A DNA stretch of 64,000 nucleotides from Deinococcus arboris (GTDB lineage: Bacteria > Deinococcota > Deinococci > Deinococcales > Deinococcaceae). Positions 1 to 11,055 of this stretch are shown piece by piece. The translations under genes were made by a program, and so were the position numbers. Below the pieces are notes generated by a model that was not told where the DNA came from, did no database searches, and saw only the letters and a list, made by a program, of their open reading frames with translations. Every line of letters begins with the position of its first letter. The stretch's first letter is position 1. The stretch covers positions 3,755-67,754 of the forward strand of contig NZ_WQLB01000024.1 in the NCBI RefSeq assembly GCF_009755355.1. The letters are read 5' to 3'.

Positions 1-10
1 AGGGCGGGGG

Positions 11-2689
<2,679 letters not shown>

Positions 2690-2818
2690 AGTTCATGTCT
2701 CCTTGCGTCACAACTGCCGTGAGGGCGGGGAAAAGGCGGGGAAGGTTTAAAAGAGCCAGCGCGTAGCCGGAAAGACCCAGCGGCGGGCGAGAGGAAAGAT
2801 CAGGAAGGGCGCCCATGG

Positions 2819-3343
2819 TCAGGGCCGCCAGTCGTGGCCGTAGCGCTTGAGCACCGCGCGTTCTAATTTGCGGGCCACGCGGGTGTGGGGCAGGGCATTG
2901 ACCGCCAGCGGCTGTACCAGGATGGTGTGCATGCCGCACAGGTTGCCGCCCAGCACGTCGGTAAACAGCTGGTCGCCCACCATGCCCACCTGCGTCGGGG
3001 GCAGCCCCAGGCCGCGCAGGGCGTGGCGGTAGGCGCGGGGGTTGGGCTTGCCCGCCAGCCCCACGCCCTGAAACCCCAGGTGGTCCAGCCAGAACGCGGC
3101 CCGCCGGCCCGTGGCGTTGCTGAGCAGATAGAGCCCAATGCCACTCAGCTTCAGGTCGCGGGCCCACGCCAGCACCTCGGCGGCCTCGCCGCTGGCGTAG
3201 CTGCCGTAGGGAACCAGGGTGTTGTCGAGGTCCAGCAGCAGGCCGTGCAGCTGACGCTCGGCCAGAAATTCAGGCGTGATGTGCGTAACGTGCCCAATCA
3301 CGTCCCTGGGCCTCAGCAGGCTCTTGGAGCGCAGGCGGGTCAC
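2819..3343 (-). CDS. YqeG-type HAD-IIIA family phosphatase
   Basis: A small (174 residue) HAD-superfamily phosphatase of the YqeG family. The nucleophile motif DLDNTLVPY, the motif II region LLSNATG and the late acidic motif GMVGDQLFTDVLGG are all present. Family members act on phosphate monoesters; the physiological substrate is not evident. I chose the GTG start (VTRLRSK...) because its GTGA overlaps the TGA of the upstream pgeF gene by 4 nt, the usual translational-coupling arrangement. An open frame continues 13 codons further upstream inside pgeF but offers no better site. It is likely cotranscribed with pgeF. Nothing unusual in composition. Confidence 0.85.
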   Translation of the reverse strand: MTRLRSKSLLRPRDVIGHVTHITPEFLAERQLHGLLLDLDNTLVPYGSYASGEAAEVLAWARDLKLSGIGLYLLSNATGRRAAFWLDHLGFQGVGLAGKPNPRAYRHALRGLGLPPTQVGMVGDQLFTDVLGGNLCGMHTILVQPLAVNALPHTRVARKLERAVLKRYGHDWRP

Positions 3344-4098
3344 GCGCTCACCGCCTCGGCCGGGTGGCCGATCACGGCCCACATCCGCCCGGTGCGCCCG
3401 GCGTCCCGCCGGTAGGAATAGAAGTCAGGTTCGGTCGAGCAGCGGCCACTGAGCCACAGGTGCTCTGGGTGCAGGCCTGCCTCCAGCAGCACGGCCTGGT
3501 TGGCCGCCGCCAGATTCAGGTGAGGGTGTTCGCCGTGCCGCACCAACGCCGCACTCAGTCCCGCCGCGTCAAACTGCTGCGCCACGCCCTCGCCCACCGG
3601 GTAGGCTGCGGCGCAGATGCCGGGGCCCACCGCCGCGCGGATGCGTTCGGGCCGGGCGCCCAGCCGGGTCATGGCCTGCACGGTCTGGGCCGCCACGCGC
3701 CCCAGCGTGCCTTTCCAGCCGGCGTGGGCGGCGCCCAGCACCCCGGCCTCCGGGTCTTCGAGCAGCAGCGGGTAGCAGTCGGCGGTGCCGATGGCCAGCA
3801 GGACACCGGGGCGGTCGGTGGTCAGGGCGTCGCCAGTCCAGTGACCTCCCTGCGGCGCATACACCACGTCGGTGCCGTGTACCTGGGTCAGGCGGGCCAC
3901 CTGCGCGGCGTCAAAGCCCAGCGCCGCGCACAGGCGGGCGCGGTTTTCGGCCACGTGGGCCGGGTCGTCCTCCCGGTCATCCAGGTTCAGGCCCGCGTAG
4001 GGACCGCGTGACACGCCCCCAGCACGCGAACTGAAAGCGTGCGGCGCAGTGAGGTGCGGCGCGTGAAGAAGCATCAGGTCATCAGTATTCCTGGTCAT
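3340..4098 (-). CDS. pgeF: Laccase-domain protein PgeF (YfiH family, purine nucleoside phosphorylase-like)
   Basis: The 252-residue length and motifs fit the YfiH/PgeF family: TQVHGTDV near residue 70, TADCYPLLL near 106 and GAAHAGWKGTLGRVA near 121, which carry the His-Cys-His metal-binding set. Family members are described as peptidoglycan-editing factors and as copper/zinc enzymes acting on purine nucleosides; which applies here cannot be read from sequence. The first ATG has a weak GGTGAG ribosome site; an in-frame ATG eight codons later is an alternative. The gene is divergent from fabI and overlaps the phosphatase gene downstream by 4 nt. Confidence 0.88.
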   Translation of the reverse strand: MTRNTDDLMLLHAPHLTAPHAFSSRAGGVSRGPYAGLNLDDREDDPAHVAENRARLCAALGFDAAQVARLTQVHGTDVVYAPQGGHWTGDALTTDRPGVLLAIGTADCYPLLLEDPEAGVLGAAHAGWKGTLGRVAAQTVQAMTRLGARPERIRAAVGPGICAAAYPVGEGVAQQFDAAGLSAALVRHGEHPHLNLAAANQAVLLEAGLHPEHLWLSGRCSTEPDFYSYRRDAGRTGRMWAVIGHPAEAVSA

Positions 4099-4218
4099 GT
4101 CTCACCAGATTCTGACGGGGGGGGTAGGGGGGGTGTTCATGTTCCGGCGCCGGCAGCTGCGGGGCCTTCTTGCACCGGCTTCAGCGTGCCCGTCGCCGGC
4201 CCTGGTACAGTCCCCCGC

Positions 4219-5007
4219 ATGACGGTGCAGATTGACCTGACAAACAAAACGGCCCTGGTGATGGGGGTGGCCAACGCCCGCAGCCTGGGGTGGGCCATCG
4301 CGCAGGAGCTGCTCTCGGCCGGGTGCCGGGTGGGCTTTTCCTACCAGGGCGAGCGCCTGAAAAGCGAACTGGACAAACTGCTGGCCGGCCGCGAAGGCGT
4401 CTGGAGCCAGCAGGCCGACGCCACTGTGGACGACGACCTGAGCGCCCTGTTCGCCCGCGTCAAAGATGAATTCGGGCACCTGGATTATCTGGTGCATTCC
4501 ATCGCCTTTGCGCCGCGTAGCGCGATGGACGGCCGGTTCGTCGAGACCACGCCAGACGACTGGAACACCGCCCTGAATGTCAGCGCCTACACCCTGGTCT
4601 CGGCCACCCGCCACGCCGAGCCGCTGCTGCGCCCCGGCGGCAGTATCGTCAGCCTGACCTACCATGCCTCTCAGCAGGTCGTGCCCAAGTACAACGTCAT
4701 GGGTGTGGCCAAGGCAGCGCTGGAAGCCGCCACCCGCTACCTGGCCAGCGAACTGGGGGCAGCCGGCGTACGCGTAAACACCATCAGCGCGGGCCCCATG
4801 CGGACCATCGCGGCGCGTTCCATTCCGGGCTTCGGCACCATGTATGAAAAGGCCGCCGCCAGCGCGCCCCTGGGCCGCAACGCCACCCCAGAAGAGGTGG
4901 GCAAGTTAGCCCTGTTTCTGCTGTCCGACCTGGGCAGTGGCGTGACGGGGCAGACGGTGTACGTGGACGCTGGCGCCAGCATCATGAGCATGAAGGTGGA
5001 GTCCTGA
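4219..5007 (+). CDS. fabI: Enoyl-[acyl-carrier-protein] reductase (NADH), FabI
   Basis: Catalyses the last reduction of each fatty-acid elongation cycle. The 262 residues form a short-chain dehydrogenase fold with the FabI-type dinucleotide loop (MGVANARSLGWAIA), HSIAFAP, and the diagnostic Tyr-x6-Lys active site (YNVMGVAK). The frame is open 60 codons further upstream, but the ATG at 4219 is preceded by TACAGT at 4206-4211 with a 7-nt gap. This places the expected transcription start at the ATG, so the mRNA is probably leaderless. It is a single-gene unit, divergent from pgeF. Confidence 0.95.
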   Translation: MTVQIDLTNKTALVMGVANARSLGWAIAQELLSAGCRVGFSYQGERLKSELDKLLAGREGVWSQQADATVDDDLSALFARVKDEFGHLDYLVHSIAFAPRSAMDGRFVETTPDDWNTALNVSAYTLVSATRHAEPLLRPGGSIVSLTYHASQQVVPKYNVMGVAKAALEAATRYLASELGAAGVRVNTISAGPMRTIAARSIPGFGTMYEKAAASAPLGRNATPEEVGKLALFLLSDLGSGVTGQTVYVDAGASIMSMKVES

Positions 5008-5131
5008 GGGCAGTTTTTGCTCCGCGTTCGTCCGGGATTTCATGAGCCGGCGGTGTTGATGAGGCAGGGTCTGCGCCCTCCCCTCAACTGCGGCCCCTTC
5101 GAGTAGAGCGTCTGCATATCCTTGAACGAGG

Positions 5132-5485
5132 ATGTCCAGCCGTGCTCTTCACCGCGCTTTATGGACCGCCGTCCCTCTTGTTGGCCTAGCGCTCCTGATA
5201 ACAATTCTGCTGCTCAGCACCCCTGACCAGCGGCCACCGCGCGAGGTATTTGAAGCCCTCTGCGAGCGCAGCATCCGCAGCTCACCTGAGGTCGTGAAGG
5301 GCCAGACGGTCCGGGCGGTTACCTTGACCTACAACGCCAGGGGCGGTCAAACGCCTGAACGGGCAGACTTCGCTGGCTTCAGCGTTGCATTTCTTCAGGG
5401 CAGGACGGTCACGTCTGGGTTTTGCCGGCTCAATGGCACCGGCACCGATGTGGTCCTCAGTGAGCTGAGCAGTGTTCGCTTCTGA
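5132..5485 (+). CDS. Hypothetical protein with one N-terminal membrane anchor
   Basis: 117 residues. Residues 10-29 are a hydrophobic segment (VPLVGLALLITILLL core) preceded by Arg residues, which predicts a signal anchor with the C-terminal ~85 residues outside. Two cysteines in the exported part could pair. I recognise no family. TATCCT at 5117-5122 lies 9 nt upstream of the ATG, consistent with a very short leader. The gene ends before the promoter of the next, unrelated gene. Confidence 0.6.
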   Translation: MSSRALHRALWTAVPLVGLALLITILLLSTPDQRPPREVFEALCERSIRSSPEVVKGQTVRAVTLTYNARGGQTPERADFAGFSVAFLQGRTVTSGFCRLNGTGTDVVLSELSSVRF

Positions 5486-5555
5486 CCGCTTGTTTTTGCT
5501 CGTTTCTGGGCAGGAATGCGGTGCGACCCCCACAGAAACCCCTATGCTGCCGGGC

Positions 5556-5972
5556 ATGAGCCTCACGCCCAACGCCCTGCTGCTGCTGAACGCGCAGCGG
5601 CACGACCTGGATGACCGACCCGACGAACGTCAGCTGGCCCGCGACTGGGCCCACCTGGTGGATGAGGCCCGCGCCCAGGGCTGGCTGATTGCCTATGTGC
5701 AGTGGGACGGGCCAGAAGAGGAAGGCACCTGGGCCACCTTCTCGAAAGCCTGGACCCTGCACCCGGACTTCCGCGCCGAGCAGGGTGACGTGCTGGTGCG
5801 CGCCTCTTTGCCCGACGCCTTTACCGGCTCTGACCTCGGGGCGCAGCTGCACGCCCGCGCAGTGCAGACGCTGCATCTGCTGGCCCTGCCCGGCACCCTC
5901 GAGCAGACGGCCACAGCGGCCAGTGCTGCCGAGCAGGGCTTTACCGTCCTGACCTTGGAGTTAAGCGCATGA
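5556..5972 (+). CDS. Isochorismatase-fold protein lacking the catalytic triad
   Basis: A 138-residue protein that aligns with cysteine hydrolases of the isochorismatase family: a first strand ALLLLNAQ, a middle block VLVRASLPDAFTGSDLGAQL and a last block GTLEQTATAASAAEQGF. In the family these blocks carry Asp, Lys and Cys respectively. Here they read Asn, Arg and Glu, so all three catalytic residues appear replaced. The start is set by TATGCT at 5543-5548, 7 nt before the ATG (leaderless pattern); an upstream in-frame extension has no such support. Its stop codon overlaps the ATG of the M42 peptidase by 4 nt, so the two proteins are probably made together. A non-catalytic binding or regulatory role is inferred. 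Confidence 0.7.
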   Translation: MSLTPNALLLLNAQRHDLDDRPDERQLARDWAHLVDEARAQGWLIAYVQWDGPEEEGTWATFSKAWTLHPDFRAEQGDVLVRASLPDAFTGSDLGAQLHARAVQTLHLLALPGTLEQTATAASAAEQGFTVLTLELSA

Positions 5973-7009
5973 CAATGAACATGGACTACACCCTGGACGT
6001 GCTGGTGCGGCTGCTGGACACCCCCAGCCCCACCGGCTTTACCGAGCGCGCCGTGGCGCTGCTGGACACCGAGCTGCGCGCCCTGGGCGTCACGCCCACG
6101 CGCACCCGTAAGGGCGCCCTGACCTGGGAGGTGCCGGGCACGGCTGGCGGGCACGTCACCTTCAGCGGCCATGTGGACACCCTGGGTGCGATGATCAAGG
6201 AGATCAAGCCCTCGGGCCGCCTGCGGCTGTGGGGTCTGGGTGGCTACGACTGGGCCACCGTGGAAGGCGAGGACGTGCGCGTGCATACCCAGGCGGGCCG
6301 CGAACTGACCGGCACGGTGGTCAATGTGCGCCAGAGCACCCATGTGCACGGCGCGGCCCTGCGCGACCTCAAACGGGAAGCGGCGGTCATGGAAGTGCGG
6401 CTGGACGAGCAGGTCTTCAGTGCCGCCGATGTGCTCGCCCTGGGCGCTGCCGTCGGCGACTTCGTGAGCTTCGATGCCCGGCCCCGCGTGACCCCCGCCG
6501 GCTACGTCAAGGCGCGGCACCTGGACAACAAGGCGGCAGTGGCGGTGTTTCTGGCGGTCACCCGCGACCTGCTGGCCCGGCCAGCGCCGATCACAGCGGC
6601 CTTTCATATCACCACCTATGAGGAGGTGGGGCACGGCGCGGCCACCGGCATCCCGCCTCACACCGATGAGCTGATTGCGGTGGATATGGCGGCGGTGGGC
6701 GACGGCCAGACCAGCAGTGAACACCACGTCACCCTGTGTGTGGCGGACGGCGGCGGCCCTTACGACCACGCGCTGGGCAACCGTCTGCGGGCGGCAGCCA
6801 CTGGGGCCGGCCTGGAGCTGCGCGTAGACATTTACCCCTACTACGCCTCGGACGGCACGGCGGCTTGGCGCGCGGGTGGCGACTACCCAGTGGCCCTGAT
6901 CGGCCCAGGCGTGGACGCCAGCCACGCCTACGAACGGACCCACACGGACGCGCTTCAGGCCACTGGCGCACTGATGTTGGCCCACCTGCACGCGACTCGC
7001 CTGGCCTGA
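5969..7009 (+). CDS. M42-family metallo-aminopeptidase (glutamyl aminopeptidase/FrvX type)
   Basis: A 346-residue dinuclear-zinc aminopeptidase of the M42 clan, cytosolic, trimming peptides from the N-terminus. Metal and catalytic motifs appear in order: GHVDTLG (about 67), RHLDNKAA (about 188) with the bridging Asp, TYEEVGHG (about 220) with the general-base Glu pair, VDMA (about 243) and a C-terminal DASHAYERTH supplying the last His. The start overlaps the preceding gene by ATGA. Followed by an independently promoted IclR regulator. Confidence 0.9.
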   Translation: MTMNMDYTLDVLVRLLDTPSPTGFTERAVALLDTELRALGVTPTRTRKGALTWEVPGTAGGHVTFSGHVDTLGAMIKEIKPSGRLRLWGLGGYDWATVEGEDVRVHTQAGRELTGTVVNVRQSTHVHGAALRDLKREAAVMEVRLDEQVFSAADVLALGAAVGDFVSFDARPRVTPAGYVKARHLDNKAAVAVFLAVTRDLLARPAPITAAFHITTYEEVGHGAATGIPPHTDELIAVDMAAVGDGQTSSEHHVTLCVADGGGPYDHALGNRLRAAATGAGLELRVDIYPYYASDGTAAWRAGGDYPVALIGPGVDASHAYERTHTDALQATGALMLAHLHATRLA

Positions 7010-7080
7010 AAACGTTTGCCAGTCCCCGCTCTTTCCCAGGGGTGGTATACAAGGCGGCTTTGTCCCTGTAGGCTGGACGA

Positions 7081-7809
7081 GTGCTGTCGTTACAGAAAGC
7101 GGCGAACATCCTGGGGGCCTTCAGTGCCGAGCAGCCAGAGTGGGGCGTGCGCGCCCTGGCGGCTCACCTGAACGTCCCCCGCGCCACCGCACACGCCTAC
7201 CTGGCTGGCCTCACCGAGGCGGGCTTCCTGCGCCGCACCCCGGCTGGCAAGTACCGCCTGTCCTGGCACCTGGCCGAGATGGGCGCGCAGTTGACGGCCG
7301 CCCTGCCCTGGTTTCCCGAGGCCCGCGCCCTGATTACCCGCCTGGCGCTGGAGGTGCGCTCGGTGGCCTTTCTGTGCATTCTGGAAGGTGAGGAAGTGGT
7401 GGCCGCCATCCGTGAGCGTCACCCCGACGCCGATATCGACCTGCCTCTGGACGTCTATCTGCCTGCCACAGCGACAGCCAGCGGCAAGATTCTGTACGCC
7501 CACGCCGATCTCACGCCGCGCGCCTTTTCGGCCTGCACACCCAGTTCGATTACCTCGATGGATGAGTGGCGCACCGAAGTGGCCAAGGTGCGCCGCCTGG
7601 GCTACGCCTATTCCATCGAGGAATGGGTGCCGGGCCAGTGCACCCTGGGCGTGCCGTACCACGCCCTGACCCATCCCGATGCCCTGCCCGGCGACAGCGT
7701 GGTGGCCGCTATCGGCGTGCAGATGAGCGCCCAGCGGTATCTGCGCGAGGAGCGCCACATCCGCGAGCGCGTCCTGCAGATCGTGCGTGAAGCCGAGCAT
7801 CTGGCCTGA
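7081..7809 (+). CDS. IclR-family transcriptional regulator
   Basis: 242 residues: an N-terminal winged helix-turn-helix (residues 1-60, VRALAAHLNVPRATAHAYLAGL as recognition region) and a C-terminal IclR effector-binding domain (about 75-240, with TASGKI and the GVPYH stretch). IclR proteins usually control a nearby catabolic operon in response to a small acid; no such operon is adjacent, so the target is unknown. The GTG start is supported by TAGGCT at 7069-7074, 6 nt upstream (leaderless pattern). Confidence 0.88.
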   Translation: MLSLQKAANILGAFSAEQPEWGVRALAAHLNVPRATAHAYLAGLTEAGFLRRTPAGKYRLSWHLAEMGAQLTAALPWFPEARALITRLALEVRSVAFLCILEGEEVVAAIRERHPDADIDLPLDVYLPATATASGKILYAHADLTPRAFSACTPSSITSMDEWRTEVAKVRRLGYAYSIEEWVPGQCTLGVPYHALTHPDALPGDSVVAAIGVQMSAQRYLREERHIRERVLQIVREAEHLA

Positions 7810-8236
7810 AAGGGCTAGGGAGCGCATTTGCTTGGCTGGGTTTGGCAGAACAACTGAATATGAGAACCCATCACTCAGCGTTGTAGCTCTCATTAGCCAG
7901 ACTCTGATTGAGTCGTTTGAAAGAACGGTGGTGTGACTGGAGCGAGCAGGAATAAGGCTGCGTGCCGGCCTGCTCACGGTATAGACGGAAGCTGCGTCAA
8001 AGCATTCTTACAAAGTTGTGAAGTCATGCCGGTTGAGATGGTTGGTGACGCTCTTTCACTGGCCAGTTGACGCAGAACTGCTGTCGGGGGAAGGGAGAGG
8101 CAGTGAAGAGACGTACTCCACTGCCTCTGCCCAAGCAGCACCCATGAGGGCAACAGCCGTGCATGAACACATGGCCTCTGATGCAAGCAGCGGAATGGCA
8201 CCCCGCGTCAGCTCGCCGCGTTTGCCCCTTCCTTTC
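7810..8236. other. 427-bp intergenic region, lower GC, no recognised gene
   Basis: Between iclR and the 3' end of the dynamin-like gene. Base composition is visibly lower in GC than the flanks, and no open frame here has Deinococcus-like third-codon GC. One feature stands out: an inverted repeat CTGCGTCAA (7992-8000) / TTGACGCAG (8067-8075) with a 66-nt spacer. A degraded insertion element is possible, but no transposase motif or terminal repeat pair could be recognised. Confidence 0.3.
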
Positions 8237-9931
8237 TCAGCTCAGTTTCCCGACCTCCGCCTGAAGGCTGTCCAGTTCGGCACGGAGAGCAGCCGTCTGA
8301 TCGCGGGCAGCGTCCAGCCGGGCCTGTTCCTGGGTGGTAAAGCGGGTGTAGGGACTCACAGCGTCTTGCAGGCGGGTGTCGGCACGCTCCTGCTCGCGTT
8401 CGTACTCGCGCCGCACGATGCGTTCAAGCGCCTCACGCAACTCGGCCACCCGCGCCCTTAGCTGCCGGTGGGCCTGAAGTCGTTTATTGGGCAGCACGAA
8501 CAGCCCCAAGCTGCCCAGCGTCAACCCGGCCAGAATGCCTCCAGTAAAGTCCAGAGCCGTGGCCCCAATCAGGGCGCCCACACCCGCTCCGATGCCCACC
8601 CCGCCGGCCAGGCCGCCAATCACGCCCTTCATGGCGTCCTCGGCGTCTCGCGAGAGGTCACGGGCCAATTCCTGCTCGGTGGCGGCTTCCAGATGCTCAC
8701 GGGCGCTGCCGGCAATCCCTTGCAGCAGTGCGCCTCTGTCATAGGAAAAGCGGGTGCGGGCCACCTCGCTGCTGGGTTGACGGCGAATCAGGAAGGCCTG
8801 CACGTCCTCCCAGAAATGCAGGTTGGCCTCCACGAAGCGGTCAATCATGGTGCCGAACTGCCGGTCAATGGCGTCGGGCAGTTCGGCCACCGATTCGCGC
8901 CGGAAGTCCTCTTCCAGTTCGCGGCTGTTGAGCAGCCCGCGCAGATTGGAAAATCTCAGCCGCTCGTCGATGAAGCGGTCGGCCCGCACCTCGAATTCGC
9001 TGAGCAGACGCGCGACCCGGTTGAGCTGGCCGTCCAGTTCGCCCAGCATGCCCTCGCGGTGGGTGGCCTGCTGCGTTTCCAGGTCGCGCAGTACCGCTAG
9101 GTCGCCCGCCAGGGTGCGGCGCGCGGCCTCAGCGCGGGCTTCCTCACCGTCTAGCAGGGCCGCCACTGTCCCCAGTGGGCTTTGCAGCTTTAGGCGAGTG
9201 CGCTCGGTATCGGATAACCGCTCGCTCAAGACCTGTCGCAGCGCCGCAAAGCCTGCGTCGCCCCCACGCTGCTCGCCCCGTGCACTGATCAGCAGGACAG
9301 GCGGGGTTAGGCCCAGTACACCCCGCGCGCCGGTTTCGACAAACTCACGGACCTGGGTTTGCTGCTCTGGCGTTTCCAGCAGGTCGGCCTTATTGACCAC
9401 CATGATGACCTGCCGACCCCAGCGCGCCGCCAGGCTCAGAAACTGCCGCTCGGATTCAGTAAAGGGCCGGTCAGCGCTGGTCAGGAACAGGACGAGGTCG
9501 GCGCGGGGCAAGAAGCCCTCGGTCAGCGCTTGGTGCTGGCGAATGATGGCGTTGGTGCCAGGGGTATCGACCAGCGCCACGCCTTCGAGGCTGGGCAGAG
9601 GATAAGTCAGGCGGCTGACAAAGGGGTCGCGGGTAGGCTCAACTCGGCCGGGCCGCTCGCCGTTGACCAGCACATAGATGCGGTCTGTGGTGGGGGTAAC
9701 GCCTTCGGGCAACACAGACGCGCCCAGCAGCGCGTTCACAAATGAACTTTTGCCCGCATTGAATTCCCCGACGACCACCAGCAAGAAGGCCTCGTCGAGG
9801 TTCTGAAGAGCCTGGCGGGCATGCTCAGTGACCTCTTCAGGGGCCCCTTGCAGGGCCAGGAAAGCCTGAACACTGCTCAGCAACTGGCGCTCACGCGACA
9901 GCAGCGCCTGCACCGAACTAGAGACCAACAT
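8237..9931 (-). CDS. Bacterial dynamin-like GTPase
   Basis: 564 residues. The G domain is complete: G1 GEFNAGKSS (55-63), G2 Thr in TPTT (79-82), G3 DTPG (122-125), G4 NKAD (180-183). A long charged, helical stalk follows (about 230-430), then a Gly-rich hydrophobic hairpin (about 435-485) suitable for membrane insertion, and a C-terminal coiled coil. This order is that of bacterial dynamin-like proteins, which remodel or stabilise membranes. TACGCT (complement of 9939-9944) sits 7 nt before the ATG, the leaderless pattern. The prepilin operon is divergent; a functional link is not implied. Confidence 0.85.
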   Translation of the reverse strand: MLVSSSVQALLSRERQLLSSVQAFLALQGAPEEVTEHARQALQNLDEAFLLVVVGEFNAGKSSFVNALLGASVLPEGVTPTTDRIYVLVNGERPGRVEPTRDPFVSRLTYPLPSLEGVALVDTPGTNAIIRQHQALTEGFLPRADLVLFLTSADRPFTESERQFLSLAARWGRQVIMVVNKADLLETPEQQTQVREFVETGARGVLGLTPPVLLISARGEQRGGDAGFAALRQVLSERLSDTERTRLKLQSPLGTVAALLDGEEARAEAARRTLAGDLAVLRDLETQQATHREGMLGELDGQLNRVARLLSEFEVRADRFIDERLRFSNLRGLLNSRELEEDFRRESVAELPDAIDRQFGTMIDRFVEANLHFWEDVQAFLIRRQPSSEVARTRFSYDRGALLQGIAGSAREHLEAATEQELARDLSRDAEDAMKGVIGGLAGGVGIGAGVGALIGATALDFTGGILAGLTLGSLGLFVLPNKRLQAHRQLRARVAELREALERIVRREYEREQERADTRLQDAVSPYTRFTTQEQARLDAARDQTAALRAELDSLQAEVGKLS

Positions 9932-10012
9932 GCCGCCCAGCGTACCTGCCGCGCTCCTGTTTCATCTTGACCAAGTGTTGCGCCTTGGAAGATAACCGTC
10001 CTGGGCTTGGCC

Positions 10013-10047
10013 CTCCCCGAATGGGGGAGAAGTCCCCCGTTTGGGGG
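10013..10047. repeat. Two tandem GC hairpins in the dynamin/pilin divergent region
   Basis: CTCCCC-GAAT-GGGGAG followed 5 nt later by CCCCC-GTTT-GGGGG. Both have 4-nt loops and stems of 5-6 bp. They lie between the two divergent promoters, about 90 nt upstream of the first prepilin gene. There is no T-run, so termination is unlikely; a protein site or leader structure is possible. Confidence 0.4.
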
Positions 10048-10139
10048 CCCCTGGATGGGCGGAAAAGCGCGTCACTGTGGAAATTTGTGCAGTAACTGTC
10101 AGAGGCTGGGTGGCACCTTAACTAGTAGAGAGGTCACCT

Positions 10140-10646
10140 ATGATGACACCCCACCCCCTCACTTCTAAAGCGCGTCAGCAGGGCTTTACGCTGCTGGAAC
10201 TGCTGGTGATTATGGCTATCCTGGGCATTCTCTTTGGCCTGGGCTTCACCAGCTTCTCGAAGCTGCGCAATCCAGCGCGCGACACTGCTCGCACGGTGCA
10301 CTCGGTGCTTTATCAGCTCCGTGCTGACGCGGCGGCCAACACCCAGGCCCGGCGCATGGTGCTGGCCGCCAACGGTGACTTGCAGCTGCAGAGCGCCCTG
10401 ACCTGCGCTGAGACCAATCAGACGAAGTGGAATACGTACACGCTCAAAGTGGAATTGCCTGGTGGTACGCCAAGCCGTCCTGTGACCCTCAGTCGGCAAG
10501 GTGGAAACACGACGCCTAACGTCATTGTCTGTTACAGCCCACGCGGCCTGGCCACCGTTGCCGGTCAGCTGAATATCACCGATACCAAGGCCAGGTACGC
10601 CGTGCAGGTGGCGCTCAGCGGAGGAGTAAAAACCAGTGCGCAGTAA
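10140..10646 (+). CDS. Type IV prepilin-like protein, GspH/FimT type (Thermus PilA1 position)
   Basis: 168 residues with a short basic leader and a prepilin peptidase site, RQQG|FTLLE, cleaving after Gly15 and leaving the Glu+5 needed for pilus insertion, then a hydrophobic helix (LLVIMAILGILFGLGF). A minor pilin of the GspH/FimT class. The first of two adjacent ATGs has an AGAGAGGT site 5 nt upstream. First gene of a four-gene operon with overlapping frames; in Thermus thermophilus the equivalent operon (pilA1-A2-A3-comZ) is needed for DNA uptake and piliation. Confidence 0.88.
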   Translation: MMTPHPLTSKARQQGFTLLELLVIMAILGILFGLGFTSFSKLRNPARDTARTVHSVLYQLRADAAANTQARRMVLAANGDLQLQSALTCAETNQTKWNTYTLKVELPGGTPSRPVTLSRQGGNTTPNVIVCYSPRGLATVAGQLNITDTKARYAVQVALSGGVKTSAQ

Positions 10647-11055
10647 CCAGTCCACTCAGGCCGGCTTCACGATCATCGAACTGCTGATTGCCCTGGCGAT
10701 TCTGGGCATCGCCATGACGACGGTCATGAGCGCCCTGCTGGCCAACACCAGCCTCAACACCAAGATGGAGCGGCAGGCCAACGCGGTTCGTATCAGCGAG
10801 CAAACCTTAGAGGCTTACCGGCAACGAACCGATTACGCGGCGCTGCAAAAAAATGACTTGTCAGACACGGTCACAATGAATGGCCAGAGCTATACGGTGG
10901 TCACTGACTTCTGCCCAAATGATCTGACGACGGCCACCAAAACGGCGCTGCCCTGCAACAACACTTCGGTTTATATCCGTGTGGAGGTGAAATATGGCAC
11001 GACCATTCTGCACCGCGCCGAAACGTACTTTACCCAGTTCGGCAATGAGTCCTGA
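10636..11055 (+). CDS. Type IV prepilin-like protein, PilV/GspI type (Thermus PilA2 position)
   Basis: 139 residues. Prepilin site TQAG|FTIIE followed by the transmembrane N-terminal helix LLIALAILGIAMTTVMSALL. The GTG start overlaps the end of the previous gene by 11 nt and has a good GGAGGAG site 9 nt upstream within it, so translation is coupled. Two cysteines in the C-terminal half (FCPND, LPCNN) may form the disulphide loop common in minor pilins. Expected at the pilus tip as part of the priming complex. Confidence 0.88.
   Translation: MRSNQSTQAGFTIIELLIALAILGIAMTTVMSALLANTSLNTKMERQANAVRISEQTLEAYRQRTDYAALQKNDLSDTVTMNGQSYTVVTDFCPNDLTTATKTALPCNNTSVYIRVEVKYGTTILHRAETYFTQFGNES

Noticed and set aside
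7810..8236. Insertion sequence remnant
   Set aside because: Lower GC and an inverted repeat are present, but no transposase motif, terminal repeat pair or target duplication could be identified.
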